Shown here: piece after piece, positions 23,023 to 32,504 of the stretch
Layout: every line of letters begins with the position of its first letter
How positions within the stretch are numbered: the stretch's first letter is position 1
Source of the DNA: Phycisphaerae bacterium
GTDB lineage: Bacteria; Planctomycetota; Phycisphaerae; UBA1845; PWPN01
DNA: 37,644 nucleotides
Direction: 5' to 3'
NCBI GenBank assembly: GCA_018003015.1
Contig: JAGNEZ010000058.1
Span: 1 to 37,644 of the forward strand
Program-made: the position numbers and the translations under genes
Notes under the pieces: generated by a model
Database searches by the model: none
The model's input: the letters and a program-made list of their open reading frames with translations, nothing else
What the model was told of the DNA's origin: nothing

Positions 23023-23250
23023 ATGAGTGGCGCAAACTACAACTCAGAGTGCCCGCGGTGTGGCGGTGAAATGATCTGCTATTCCGACTGGAAACCTATC
23101 GACCGTATCCACGGAGAGTGCCTGGACTGCGGGTTTTGCTACTGGACGGAGGATGACCTGATGACGCTCGAGGAAGTCAACAAGCTGAGAGAGGCCTTTG
23201 GACTTGAGCTGCTGACCGCGCTTAAGGAGCCACAGGAAGGGGCGCAGTAA
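23023..23250 (+). CDS. Small CxxC zinc-binding protein at the end of the cassette
   Basis: ATG 23023 lies 2 bases after the preceding stop codon, with GAAAGGGGG (23002-23010) upstream. The 75-residue protein has CPRCGGEMICYSDW near its start and CLDCGFCYWTEDD in the middle, a classical two-CxxC ribbon, followed by a helix (TLEEVNKLREAFGLELLTAL). It is the last gene of the cassette; a GC hairpin follows at 23259-23291. A nucleic-acid- or protein-binding adaptor is plausible from the fold only. Confidence 0.7.
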   Translation: MSGANYNSECPRCGGEMICYSDWKPIDRIHGECLDCGFCYWTEDDLMTLEEVNKLREAFGLELLTALKEPQEGAQ

Positions 23251-23258
23251 TAGCTGGC

Positions 23259-23291
23259 CCGCCCCCCCTTGCGGGATGTGAAGGGGGGCGG
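23259..23291 (+). terminator. GC hairpin at the end of the small-gene cassette
   Basis: CCGCCCCCC (23259-23267) pairs perfectly with GGGGGGCGG (23283-23291) around a 15-nt loop, starting 9 bases after the last cassette stop codon. There is no T-run, so intrinsic termination is uncertain. Confidence 0.45.
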
Positions 23292-23510
23292 TCCGCTGTA
23301 TCAGCCCGCCCCAGCGGCGGGCGCTGGACTGTCCCGCTTCGCCCGGCCAAGTTGCGGTACCGCACTTCTGCCCCAATCACTGTGATTGAAGGCTGGTTCT
23401 GCGGTGCCAAGACACCTGGGGGCACGCTCGCGCAAAGCTGGCGGCGAAACGCGTAAGAGGCTTCATTCCGCCACTGATAATACGCCCGTCGGACAACCGG
23501 GGGCGCCTAC

Positions 23511-25283
23511 TCACCGGAGCTTCTTGCCCACGCCAGTAACCTCGATGACCTGGGCCGATTCCACGCGACAGGGAGATCCAGCAACCAGGCCGATGACGTC
23601 CGCACGACTCAGATTAAGAGGCCCGGGCATGCCGACGTCATCGTAATTGGTGTTGATGCTCGCGATCGGCTTGTCGTCCAGAAGGGCTTGCGCGCCGTCG
23701 TTCCTCACTTTGATGACCAGCGTATACCGCTGATCGTTGACCAGCCAGGCGTTGCTTTTTCTGGTAGTCCGATTCTCGTTGGCGTGATGACCATTGATCA
23801 TGGCGAAGCCGACCACGGTGTTTCCCGACCCGCCCACCACACAGCAAAACTGCCTGCCGTTAGCACGGCAGATCGGCGAGATGGCGTCTTTGCCACCGAT
23901 CCGGACGAAGACCACGCGGTAATCGTATTCCTCCGGCGGCGTATAGGGGAATTCGATGCGCGAGCGGTTGTCCCGCCGCGGTCTGGAGAACAAGACGCCT
24001 TTCTCCAGTGTCCAGGCTCCCGCAACAGCGTCCCTGGCGGGATCAACGAGCTTGAGGAGGTCCACCGTCCGCGAGCCCATATCGGCGGCGGGTTCCGCCT
24101 TCTCGGGGCTCGCACTTTCGGGACCAGGCTTTGTCCCCGGCCCGACCGGCATCGCCGGCACGGCATCGGATGTCACCACACCCTTTTCATACGAAATGCC
24201 CCAAGCCTGGGCCGCGGCCCCTAGCTGGTCGTGCAAGTCGGCCACCGCCGCCGCGAAACCGGCCAGTGACGCCTGCAGTTGTTCGCGGAAAGCCAGCTTC
24301 GAGTTGTCTTCCCTGGCGCGATCCCTGTCCAGCGCGTTGCGGTAGTTGGTGCCCACCACCGTGCAGTACTCGAACACCTCCTTGCACGATGTCAGCATCT
24401 CCTCGGCCTGCCTGCGGTCGTCGGTCTTCAGGGAATCAGCCGCGTCCAACGAGTCAGCCAGCGACTTACGTAACGCCTCGTAGGCCACCGTCATCCGCGC
24501 GTTCAGGCCGCCGAATGTCCCCTCTTGGTCCGCTTCCACCGTCTTGAGTCCGTCGATGGCGGCCTGATCAGCGGTGCGAATGAACAGCGCCAAGGCGCGC
24601 ACGATCTCCGCCCGCGGATCCCGCGCCGTCGGCGACTTGACCTTGAAGCGGTACAGCGGTTTGCTGCCTATCTCCAGGTCGGCCACGCGTTGCCACGCCA
24701 ATTGGGCCCACAGGCTGCTCTGATCGGTCTCGTGCTTCTGGCGGCGAACCAGCAACTTCTCCTGATCCTGTGCCAGCGCTGTGGCCTGCGCCTTGGCCCG
24801 AGCGGCCTGCTCGTCGTTGGCACGATAGATGTAGTCGAACTGCTTTGGTCTGGCCAACTGGCCGGAAACGCCGTCCCTGTGCACGGCCCCGGCGCCTCGG
24901 AGACCGCGCCAAACCCTATTGCCCACATAGTGGCGCGCGGCAAAATCCCGGGCCGTCCTGCCGTAGAAGGTTTGCCAGCCCACCGGCCCACCGCCCTTGC
25001 GATCCATCGCTTCATTGGCCGCTTGGGCCCTTTCAATGCGACCGTAGGCCGCGCCGACCTTGTAACCGAGCTTGCGCAGGGCGTCATTCAGGGCCTTGAT
25101 GTTGGCCTCGGCATCGGCCAACTGCATCAACCGGGAGGCTTGCAGCGGGCTGAGTGTCTCTTCTTCTTGAGCCGGCTTGGTCGCCGGATCGCCAGCCAAG
25201 GCGGCGATGGCCGACCCGTAGCAGAAGACGGTTGCGAGCAATCCGAGATTCGCGCCCACAGCGCGCAGACATGGCTTGATCAT
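23511..25283 (-). CDS. Secreted protein with coiled region and LamG/DUF1080-like C-terminus
   Basis: ATG 25283 starts a signal peptide (CLRAVGANLGLLATVFCYGSAIAALAG after MIKP, read in two parts) and is preferred to the open frame further out at 25334. Residues 35-365 are mainly helical and charged, with heptad-like stretches (ADAEANIKALNDALRKLG, QAARAKAQATALAQDQEK). Residues about 415-585 form a beta-rich domain (GAWTLEKGVLFSR, EEYDYRVVFVRIGG, RYTLVIKVRNDGAQALLDD) like the 3-keto-disaccharide hydrolase (DUF1080) or concanavalin-like domains that often accompany planctomycete kinases. It follows the kinase gene by 73 bases and is probably in the same operon. A periplasmic sensor or sugar-binding role is inferred. 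Confidence 0.7.
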   Translation of the reverse strand: MIKPCLRAVGANLGLLATVFCYGSAIAALAGDPATKPAQEEETLSPLQASRLMQLADAEANIKALNDALRKLGYKVGAAYGRIERAQAANEAMDRKGGGPVGWQTFYGRTARDFAARHYVGNRVWRGLRGAGAVHRDGVSGQLARPKQFDYIYRANDEQAARAKAQATALAQDQEKLLVRRQKHETDQSSLWAQLAWQRVADLEIGSKPLYRFKVKSPTARDPRAEIVRALALFIRTADQAAIDGLKTVEADQEGTFGGLNARMTVAYEALRKSLADSLDAADSLKTDDRRQAEEMLTSCKEVFEYCTVVGTNYRNALDRDRAREDNSKLAFREQLQASLAGFAAAVADLHDQLGAAAQAWGISYEKGVVTSDAVPAMPVGPGTKPGPESASPEKAEPAADMGSRTVDLLKLVDPARDAVAGAWTLEKGVLFSRPRRDNRSRIEFPYTPPEEYDYRVVFVRIGGKDAISPICRANGRQFCCVVGGSGNTVVGFAMINGHHANENRTTRKSNAWLVNDQRYTLVIKVRNDGAQALLDDKPIASINTNYDDVGMPGPLNLSRADVIGLVAGSPCRVESAQVIEVTGVGKKLR

Positions 25284-25356
25284 GAGCACGCCCAACCTTT
25301 CGTCCTCTTTAGGTTCGGACACGAGAGCAATCACCGGCTTCGCAGAACTGCCCAGC

Positions 25357-28300
25357 CTAACCAGCGTGGGTTGTTGCTGTGACAGGCTGCGTCGCCGGCT
25401 GGGTTGTAGGGGGACTGACGAGGTTTGTCGCCGTCACGAGCAAATGGAGCAAGTACTCATTGGTGGTGCCCTGCGCGGCTGCGGCCGCCGACGTCAACGA
25501 CGCGCGCGCCTCTTCGAGCTGCCCAAGCTTGAATTGCGCCATCGCGATCCGGCACAAGGCGAACGCGTCCATCTCTCGATTCGGTTCCGTCTTGATATCG
25601 ATTGCCCGACGGCTGAGTTCAATCGATTGCTCATACCTGCCCACGTGGTAATAGGCGGCGCCGATCCTGCGCAAAATGACCGCCTTGGGGAGTGCGGACG
25701 GTGTTGACTCCGGGTTCATCGTCAGAACCTCGTCGGCATCCTCGGCAGCGGCCTGGTAACGCTCCTTCGGTTGATCGTCTCGATCGATGATCGGCTGCAA
25801 TGCGTTCATGGTGATGGCCGGCCAGTCCTGCCTGTCCGCCAGTTGAAGCATTCGCGCCCGAACCACCGAGTCCGCCTCTTCCCTTACCGCCGCAATAACT
25901 CGCGACTTGGACAACCGCTCGGCCATCAGCGAGCCGAGCACTCGCCCGGCTGTGTCGTCAATTCCCTTAATTTCGACGTCGGCGAGCCTAAGGGCGATCG
26001 CTTTTCGCAGCGGAGGGAGCGTTCGATCCTCCCGAATGGCCCGCAGCAGATCCTCCCGTGTTGTTAGCGGTTGGGAGAGCAGCGTTTTGACGTATTCACG
26101 GGCGGGTTGCGATTCTCGTGACCGCAGCCCCCAATACTCTTTGCGCGCCTCGTAACCACGCGTATCCCAGACTTCTGCGCCGCCCTCAGCGAACTTGAGA
26201 ATCAAACGGGTGCCGTCTTTGGTGAACTTCAGGCTCGTAACCCTCGATGCGACAGGAAGGATGGCCAGGTCGCGGGACGATACCGCATCCTGAAATCGTA
26301 CACAACCGTTTCCCGCGCATACTACGCGCCGGTGGTCGGGACTCACCACTGCGGCGGTGATCGCCGGGTCATGTGCCACACTGACAGTCTCGGAATCGGG
26401 CGCTGTGCTCGAAAACTCTTTGCCCGCTCCGGGGCTAGCTACTGTTTGCGTGACCAGGGTGGTCCCACTGGGAGCCACTCCACAGTCCGCGATCAGCGCA
26501 TCCACTTCCTCGTCGGGGTGCTGATCGGCCGCAAACGCAGTTACCGGTGAAGCACGGTGGCTCAGGCGGCACACCGCTATTGAAGTCTCGCGGGTTTCCG
26601 CCGTCCCCCCTCCTAGATAGCCGATGACAAAGTCGCCTGCGCTGTCCATGCTTTCGGGCAAAAACGGTCCGTAGTCCATAGGGCTCAACGAGGACAGAGG
26701 CGCCTGCCCTTCACAGCGTCCATCGAGGTCCCACAGGCAAACGCCCTGTGAGCCTTCGCCAATCATATGTCGTTCGTCTCGAGTTAAGCTGACGCCGCCG
26801 AGCGCCGAATCCAGGAATATCGGCTCCCCGACGCGCCTGCCCGCCAGGTCCCACCACTGAACAATGCCCTCTTGCGACCATGCGAGAAGGCGGCGGCTGT
26901 CCTGCGTGAAGACCTGACTCCACGTGCCGTACCGCTCCTGCATTCGCTCGCCGACAGGTGATCCCGAGAGATCGTAGAAGCAGGCTGTGTAACCAGGGCC
27001 CCGGTCCTTCCAAGCCAGCACCGACCGCCCGTCCGGAGTAAACTCGACGGATGCGGCATCTGGCATGGCCTTGCCGACGGATAGTCCGGCAGCAGTCCAG
27101 AGACGAGCTTGCTCGTTATAACTGGTGAGTATCATCTTGCCGTCCGGACTAAAGGCGGCAGTTGCGCTTGGCTCGGAGCCGTCTGCGTTCTTCGCTAGGC
27201 CCACGACCATTGGCGATCCTACGTACTTCCCCGAGAGGTCACGGATTCTGACCGAAGCAGTGTTGTTGCTGCGTTCGAGGACCAGAAAGCACTTCTCGTC
27301 CGGGCTCAATGGCTTGACCCATGGACGCCAACCTGTAGGGATGGGTGTGCTTATAGGTTTACCCTCGCGACTCCATAGTTGCGTGGATCTGGAGTTTGCG
27401 GCTCTGCCATATGCATCGATAAGAATGGAGTTGCCAGTGGGCCCGAATGTCAAATACCCACCGTGGCCGTAGTCTTGGACTTCTTCCCCATACACGATCG
27501 GCGGTCCAATAGACTTTCCATTCAGATCCCATAAGTGGGCGCGACCTTTGTCCGACCATGTTAGCAGGAGTGTTCCGTCTGGACTGAACATCGCGCCACA
27601 GTTACTGCCTTCGTGGATCCCGCTAACGGGTTCGCCGTTGGCATCCCATATCACGCACGTTCGAGTTTCGGAGTCGGAGTCTGAGTTCCATAGGGGAAAT
27701 GTGACTACGCGCTTGCCGTCGGGACTGACCCTAAACAGGTCGAACCGTTCAGGGAAGCTGTAGGCGATGCCTTGCGCTCTCTGGCTAAGAAACTGCCATT
27801 CAAAAGCCCTTTTCGAGGCCGGACAAGCGCTCAGGCTGCGACGTGCCTGGGCCCAGTTGCCGCGGTCCATGTCGGCAATCGCCAAGGCGATATTCCCGAT
27901 GTAGGCCTCCAGCTCCGCCGCATCGCGTTGTCTGTCGGCTTCGATCTTCCGAGTTTCGGCAAGCTGTTGGTTCCGTGTCGCCGTCCTTGCATTTGCATCG
28001 GCGCGGCGCCATTGCCAGGTGGTGGCGGTGAGCCCGAGTGTCAGCAACGCCACGGCCCCGGCGCCGGCGAGCACGCCGGTTCTGTGCTTCCGAGCGAATT
28101 TTCGGATTCGGTAGCCGACTGAGGGCGGCGCGGCCACCACGGGCTCATCGTTCAAGTGCCGCTCGATGTCCGCCGCCAGCGCAGTGGCCGAGTCGTAGCG
28201 GCGGCTGCGTTCCTTCTCCAACGCCTTGAGAACGATCCAATCGAGGTCGCCCTTGATCAGGCCCGAGAGCTTGGCCGGCTCAATGTGCCGGCTGGCGGCC

Positions 28301-29307
28301 AGGTTCGGGAGGATGACGCTGGTGGAGACGCGCAGGCTGGGCTTGGGCGGCTCTTCCTCGCGGATGACGCGGCAGACCTCGTCCCAGGCAGCCTTTTCGA
28401 ACCGCGCGCGCTCCAGCGGGGGTGTGCCGGTCAGCAACTCGTACAGCAGCACGCCCAGGGCGTAGATGTCGGCGCGGGTGTCGACGTCCAGGGCGTTGAT
28501 CGCCACCTGTTCGGGCGCGGTGTAGAGCGGAGTGCCGGCCATCGCGCCGAAGGCGGTGTGCAGGGTGTGCTCGGTCAGCACGCCGGCTCCGCCCAGCGCC
28601 TTGGCCAGGCCGAAGTCGATCACCTTGGGCACCGGCTGGCCGTCGTGTTCTGTCACCAGGACGTTGGTGGGCTTGATGTCGCGATGCAGGACCCCTTTCT
28701 GGTGGGCGTGCTGAACGGCGTGACAAATCTGGGTAAACACCACCAGCCGGTCCCGAATGGTCATCCGCGACTGATCGCAATACTGCATCAGCGGCAGACC
28801 GCGCACCAGTTCCATGACAAAATAGGGACGGCCTTGTTCAGTCACGCCCCCGTCGAATACACGGGCAATGTTGGGATGATCCATCAGGGCCAGCGCCTGG
28901 CGCTCGGCTTCAAAGCGGGCGATGACGGTTCGGGAGTCCATGCCCGCCTTGATCAGTTTGACCGCCACCAATCGCCGAACGGGCGACCGCTGCTCGGCCA
29001 TCCAGACAACGCCCATGCCACCGGCGCCGATTTCTTCCAGCAACTTGTATCGGCCGCCGATCACGGCGCCTGCCAGGGCTTCGGGTAGGGATGTTTTGGG
29101 AGGCGCGGTTGCGAACGTCGGCAGCGACCCTTCGGCGTCGTGGGCCGCCAGTAAGGCTTCAACGCGCTGCCGCAGGCCGGCGTCGCCGGCACACTCGCGG
29201 TCCAAAACCGCCTGCCGGTCGGTCGCGGTGGCCGCCTCGACGGCCGCCATGAACACGGCCTGTTCGCGCCGAAAGTCAGCCTGCCTTGCTTTCTCGTCAT
29301 CCGGCAT
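25357..29307 (-). CDS. Membrane Ser/Thr protein kinase with WD40-like and TPR-like extracytoplasmic regions
   Basis: ATG 29307 has CGGAG 8 bases upstream. An earlier ATG at 29343 overlaps the sigma-factor stop codon (ATGA) and is the alternative start. About 1316 residues: a short helical N-terminus, then a Hanks-type kinase domain with glycine loop GAGGMG (94-99), lysine K117 in VAVKLIKAG, HRDIKPTN, KVIDFGLAKAL and YTAPEQ, so it should be active. A single membrane segment (VLAGAGAVALLTLGLTA) follows the kinase. The outer part has repeated WD40-like units (SPDGTLLLTWSDKGRAHLWD and similar) and ends in TPR-like helices and a Thr/Pro tail. This is the planctomycete large-kinase design, probably signalling extracellular cues together with the linked ECF sigma factor. 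Confidence 0.92.
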   Translation of the reverse strand: MPDDEKARQADFRREQAVFMAAVEAATATDRQAVLDRECAGDAGLRQRVEALLAAHDAEGSLPTFATAPPKTSLPEALAGAVIGGRYKLLEEIGAGGMGVVWMAEQRSPVRRLVAVKLIKAGMDSRTVIARFEAERQALALMDHPNIARVFDGGVTEQGRPYFVMELVRGLPLMQYCDQSRMTIRDRLVVFTQICHAVQHAHQKGVLHRDIKPTNVLVTEHDGQPVPKVIDFGLAKALGGAGVLTEHTLHTAFGAMAGTPLYTAPEQVAINALDVDTRADIYALGVLLYELLTGTPPLERARFEKAAWDEVCRVIREEEPPKPSLRVSTSVILPNLAASRHIEPAKLSGLIKGDLDWIVLKALEKERSRRYDSATALAADIERHLNDEPVVAAPPSVGYRIRKFARKHRTGVLAGAGAVALLTLGLTATTWQWRRADANARTATRNQQLAETRKIEADRQRDAAELEAYIGNIALAIADMDRGNWAQARRSLSACPASKRAFEWQFLSQRAQGIAYSFPERFDLFRVSPDGKRVVTFPLWNSDSDSETRTCVIWDANGEPVSGIHEGSNCGAMFSPDGTLLLTWSDKGRAHLWDLNGKSIGPPIVYGEEVQDYGHGGYLTFGPTGNSILIDAYGRAANSRSTQLWSREGKPISTPIPTGWRPWVKPLSPDEKCFLVLERSNNTASVRIRDLSGKYVGSPMVVGLAKNADGSEPSATAAFSPDGKMILTSYNEQARLWTAAGLSVGKAMPDAASVEFTPDGRSVLAWKDRGPGYTACFYDLSGSPVGERMQERYGTWSQVFTQDSRRLLAWSQEGIVQWWDLAGRRVGEPIFLDSALGGVSLTRDERHMIGEGSQGVCLWDLDGRCEGQAPLSSLSPMDYGPFLPESMDSAGDFVIGYLGGGTAETRETSIAVCRLSHRASPVTAFAADQHPDEEVDALIADCGVAPSGTTLVTQTVASPGAGKEFSSTAPDSETVSVAHDPAITAAVVSPDHRRVVCAGNGCVRFQDAVSSRDLAILPVASRVTSLKFTKDGTRLILKFAEGGAEVWDTRGYEARKEYWGLRSRESQPAREYVKTLLSQPLTTREDLLRAIREDRTLPPLRKAIALRLADVEIKGIDDTAGRVLGSLMAERLSKSRVIAAVREEADSVVRARMLQLADRQDWPAITMNALQPIIDRDDQPKERYQAAAEDADEVLTMNPESTPSALPKAVILRRIGAAYYHVGRYEQSIELSRRAIDIKTEPNREMDAFALCRIAMAQFKLGQLEEARASLTSAAAAAQGTTNEYLLHLLVTATNLVSPPTTQPATQPVTATTHAG

Positions 29308-29339
29308 GGCCGTATCTCCGAAAGTGGTGTTCCGGAGAG

Positions 29340-29858
29340 TCATGCGTCGTCCAACGTCTGAGCTGTCGAAGAAAATTCAGCCATCGCATTTTTCAGCCAG
29401 GCCCGGGCGAACGTCCACTGTCGCCGGGCCTCGTACACGGTGATGCCCATCGTCTCGGCGACGCGTTCGTGAGACAGTCCTGCGAAGTGGTGAAGTTCGA
29501 CCACCCGGGCGGCGGAAGCATCACGACCCGCCAAGGCGTCGAGGGCGATATCCAGGGCGATCAACCGATCGTCCGTGACCGGGGCGGGAATCTCGCTTAG
29601 TTCGACGCGCACCGCACCACCCCCGCGCTTGAGCCGGCGGCGGGCTCGGGCTCCATCAATCAGAACCCGCCGCATCGCGGTCGCGGCGGCAGCGTAAAAG
29701 TGTGCCTCGTTGGCGAAGCTGTTTCCCAAGTGCAGATAGGCTTCGTGAACGAGCGCCGTGGCCGTGAGCGTGTGCTCAAGCCGTTCCCCGCGCATCAATC
29801 GTTCGGCTTGGCGCCGAAGCTGTTCGTAGAGGTCTTCTTGAAGCTTCTCTCGCCGCAT
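29340..29858 (-). CDS. ECF sigma factor of the planctomycete (TIGR02999) type
   Basis: 172 residues from ATG 29858. Region 2 includes LTATALVHEAYLHLG and the helix FYAAAATAMRRVLIDGARAR, a pattern diagnostic of the Sigma-70_X6/TIGR02999 group. Region 4 is the C-terminal VVELHHFAGLSHERVAETM and YEARRQWTFARAWLK helix-turn-helix. The stop codon overlaps a possible kinase start. Its gene order with a Ser/Thr kinase is the usual planctomycete arrangement, in which the kinase is believed to control the sigma factor. Its own promoter would lie within 29859-30050, where no consensus is evident. Confidence 0.92.
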   Translation of the reverse strand: MRREKLQEDLYEQLRRQAERLMRGERLEHTLTATALVHEAYLHLGNSFANEAHFYAAAATAMRRVLIDGARARRRLKRGGGAVRVELSEIPAPVTDDRLIALDIALDALAGRDASAARVVELHHFAGLSHERVAETMGITVYEARRQWTFARAWLKNAMAEFSSTAQTLDDA

Positions 29859-32504
29859 GGTGCCTAATCCCTAAGCCGACCCGCTCGGAAACCGTCAAAA
29901 CTGAGTGTAACCAGCGTACAGCCGAAGCTCAAGAATCAAAACAGGGACGCTTCTGACCTCATACGAGATTTCTCAGAGAACTACCGCCCGGCTACGGCGC
30001 CGTGCGATCTCCCGCTATTCTACGAGCCTCCCCCCGCTGCACATACCCTGTTTTCAGGCGTTATTAGGCGTTTCGGCCCGCGCGGAGCAGTGTCCGAGCC
30101 GCCCAAACAGCTGCAGCATGGCGGGCTCAGCGACTTGATGCTGTTGCTGCTGGCCCAAGGGCCATCCCGTGGCTGTGAGAGTGCCAGGAGGCCACGACCG
30201 GGTGGAGCGTGGGTGTATCCTGGCCGCGCCCGTTGCGGGCGGCTGGCGCGGCTGGTGGTGTAGGTTTAGCGCGGGCTGGGCAACTGCGAGACTGCCGAAA
30301 CGCAAGCGGCCCGGCGGTGAGGGAAGGGTCGCGTGAAAGGCCAAGACGCAGATATCAGGACGACGTGGTCGGCCGTGGGAGCGATGGTGTCTGGGTTGAC
30401 GATGACACGTGGAAGCGCGGGGAAGCGATTGGGAGATGGCTGTAATTTCGGCTGGACGCTGGGCGGGTAGCGGCCTGCTGACGTGTGGTGTTGCCATTGG
30501 GCAAGCCAAAGCCCAGGGGGATGAGGGTAAATGGCGACGAGGGCGCTGGTGATCATGCCAAGGACGGTGCCGACTACGGAAGCATGACTGTGAGGTCGAC
30601 GCTGACAGCAACGAGGACGACGAGGCCCGGAGGAGGGTCAGGGCAGTGCTTTTGATGACGGTGTGCGGAGAACTGCGACGGTCATGACGAGGGGAGCGAC
30701 GAGCGGGAGGGCGGTGAGGGTGATCGGAACCAAGGTAACGACGGTGATGACGGTGGCCAGGCTGGCGGCAATAAGGGCTATGAACGTATTGACTGCGGAG
30801 AAGGCGTTCGTGAACACAGGCGGTACGTTGAGGAGAGCATGGCGGTGCGTGGCGACGGCGATGATCGCAGGAACGGGCATGAGATCGAAGTGGTTGCATG
30901 GCCGGTGGGCGTGGATCTGCGGATGGAACGCGGTTGATGCTGATCGAGCGATATCGAGGTTCTGAGTGATATGCGGGAAAGCTGATGACGCGGGTGGCGG
31001 TGATTGGCTCGGAGTGTAGACATGGATGATGAGGTCTGTGAGCGAGGCAAGTGGAGCATAAAGGTCGGTGGCGGAGTAGCTTGTGCTGTATGACGACGAT
31101 GGCTGGTGGTGTGCGGCTGATGGTGGCGTCGGGGATGCAGAAATGGTGAACGGAGATGACGGGCAGGATGGTGGTGGTAGGTGCAGACGCGGACGGTGGC
31201 GGTGGCGTGGTTACGCGGTAGGACCGTAGGGGAACGAGAAGATTGCGGTCTAAGGAAAGATGGCAGCGGAGCGAAGGGCATGGGTTTGGGGAGATGCCGT
31301 AGCGTGGCGGGCAGAGCATGAGAAGAGGTCAGGGAGTTGGTGGAACTGATGACGAGAGTGCGCAAGGGCGAGAACCAGCAGAGTGGTCGAGAGCAGGTGA
31401 GTTGAACGGGTGAGTGTGTTCGTGGCAGGTGGTGATCGTGGCTTGAGGGGAAGATACTATTGGAAGGTGCAGGCGGGAGCGGAGTGGTGATCGGTTGGGA
31501 GTCGATGATGAGCGAGGGCCATGATGTAATCGGCTGACGCCGAAATAGGAGCTGCTGCGGCAGCTCAGTTGACACGGCGGGCCGCCGTTGTGGGCGGCTG
31601 CGGCCCGCGGCGAATTCGCGGGGAGACTGGTGGTCGGTGTGGCGGTGCGATAGAGCGGAGAGAGGACACGGGTTGGCGGGGCTTCTAGCGATGAGCGGAG
31701 GGTAGGAAATGAAAGCGTTGCGGACTAGGGGAGGTGGCTGTGCGATGGGCGGCAGGATGCGCAGGACAGGCTGTCCCGGGGTACATGCGGGAGTTGTGGC
31801 GGGACGTTACCGGGCGGTGAGCGGGGCTTTTCGCGGGAGGGAAAGCCGGAGGATCAGGGGCTTTAAGATGAGTGGGATGTAGATGAGAGGGGCCTATGGG
31901 GAACCCTTCAGAGGGTTGAAGACGGGATTCACGGCTGGATGACTTAAGTGCTTTTAGCAATTAGTTTTAAGTCGGATTGAGGAGAGGAGAGAGGAGATAC
32001 CAGCAACTAGGAAGTCAGAATCAGAAACCAGAACGCTCCGCAGCCGGCTTTGGCGGGCCGATCCCGCAGCACGGCGACACGGCTGATCCCCAGGCACGAC
32101 ATGCATTGACCGGCAATCTTCCCACGACGGCACCCATGCCGAAGCGCAAAACGCCGGCGCAACGCGCGCCCACGGCCGCCAGATGTCTCCCGGTCCGCGG
32201 CTTCATCCGCACCGTTCCCGTGCGTGATAGGACGGGCTGGTTGACCACTTTTGAGGTGGCTTACGTCCCGTATGCTCGCGATCATGGCAACATGCACCGA
32301 TGAGCCAGGGGAGACGCGGGGGCTGCCTTGTCCCGACATGAAGGAGAGGAAGTGGTGTCGAGCCAGAACGCAGGGCAAGGGATTCCTCAGAACTTCGGTA
32401 GACGCCTCCTCGACCGCGACAAGATCGACCGGATAGGCTGGCCTGAGCTCAGCTCACCCGGTCGCGTTTGTGGCCCACAGCATTCTGGAACCAGCGTCCA
32501 TCCG
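29859..32504. other. 2.6-kb stretch without a convincing gene
   Basis: Contains the strongly G-skewed block described separately (about 30130-31930), a T/A-rich segment at 31940-31990 and some 500 bases of ordinary composition (31990-32504). Open frames in the last part are short or lack start signals; one (ATG 32136, MPKRKTPAQRAPTAARC) is the best of them but is not supported by any family. Such a long gene-free interval is unusual for a bacterium. Confidence 0.5.
30130..31930. other. Gene-free block with extreme G-over-C strand asymmetry
   Basis: On the plus strand G exceeds C about three to one throughout. Sampled 60-base lines give 30 G to 10 C (31261), 32 to 10 (30661), 33 to 8 (31621) and 26 to 8 (31201). 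The plus strand is rich in purines as well, and stop codons are frequent on it. The minus-strand frames that stay open (421 and 265 codons, overlapping in different phases) translate to Pro/His/Arg/Ser/Thr-rich nonsense because C-rich sequence avoids stop codons. No RNA family or tandem repeat is recognised. A local stem GGGCCGC/GCGGCCC (31579-31585 with 31600-31606) is the only clear hairpin seen. Confidence 0.6.

Noticed and set aside
30054-31575. Long minus-strand open frames (421 and 265 codons) across the G-skewed block
   Set aside because: Their residues are almost only Pro, His, Arg, Ser, Thr and Ala, two phases are open over the same bases, and C-rich sequence is naturally poor in stop codons. 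No start signal or family was seen.
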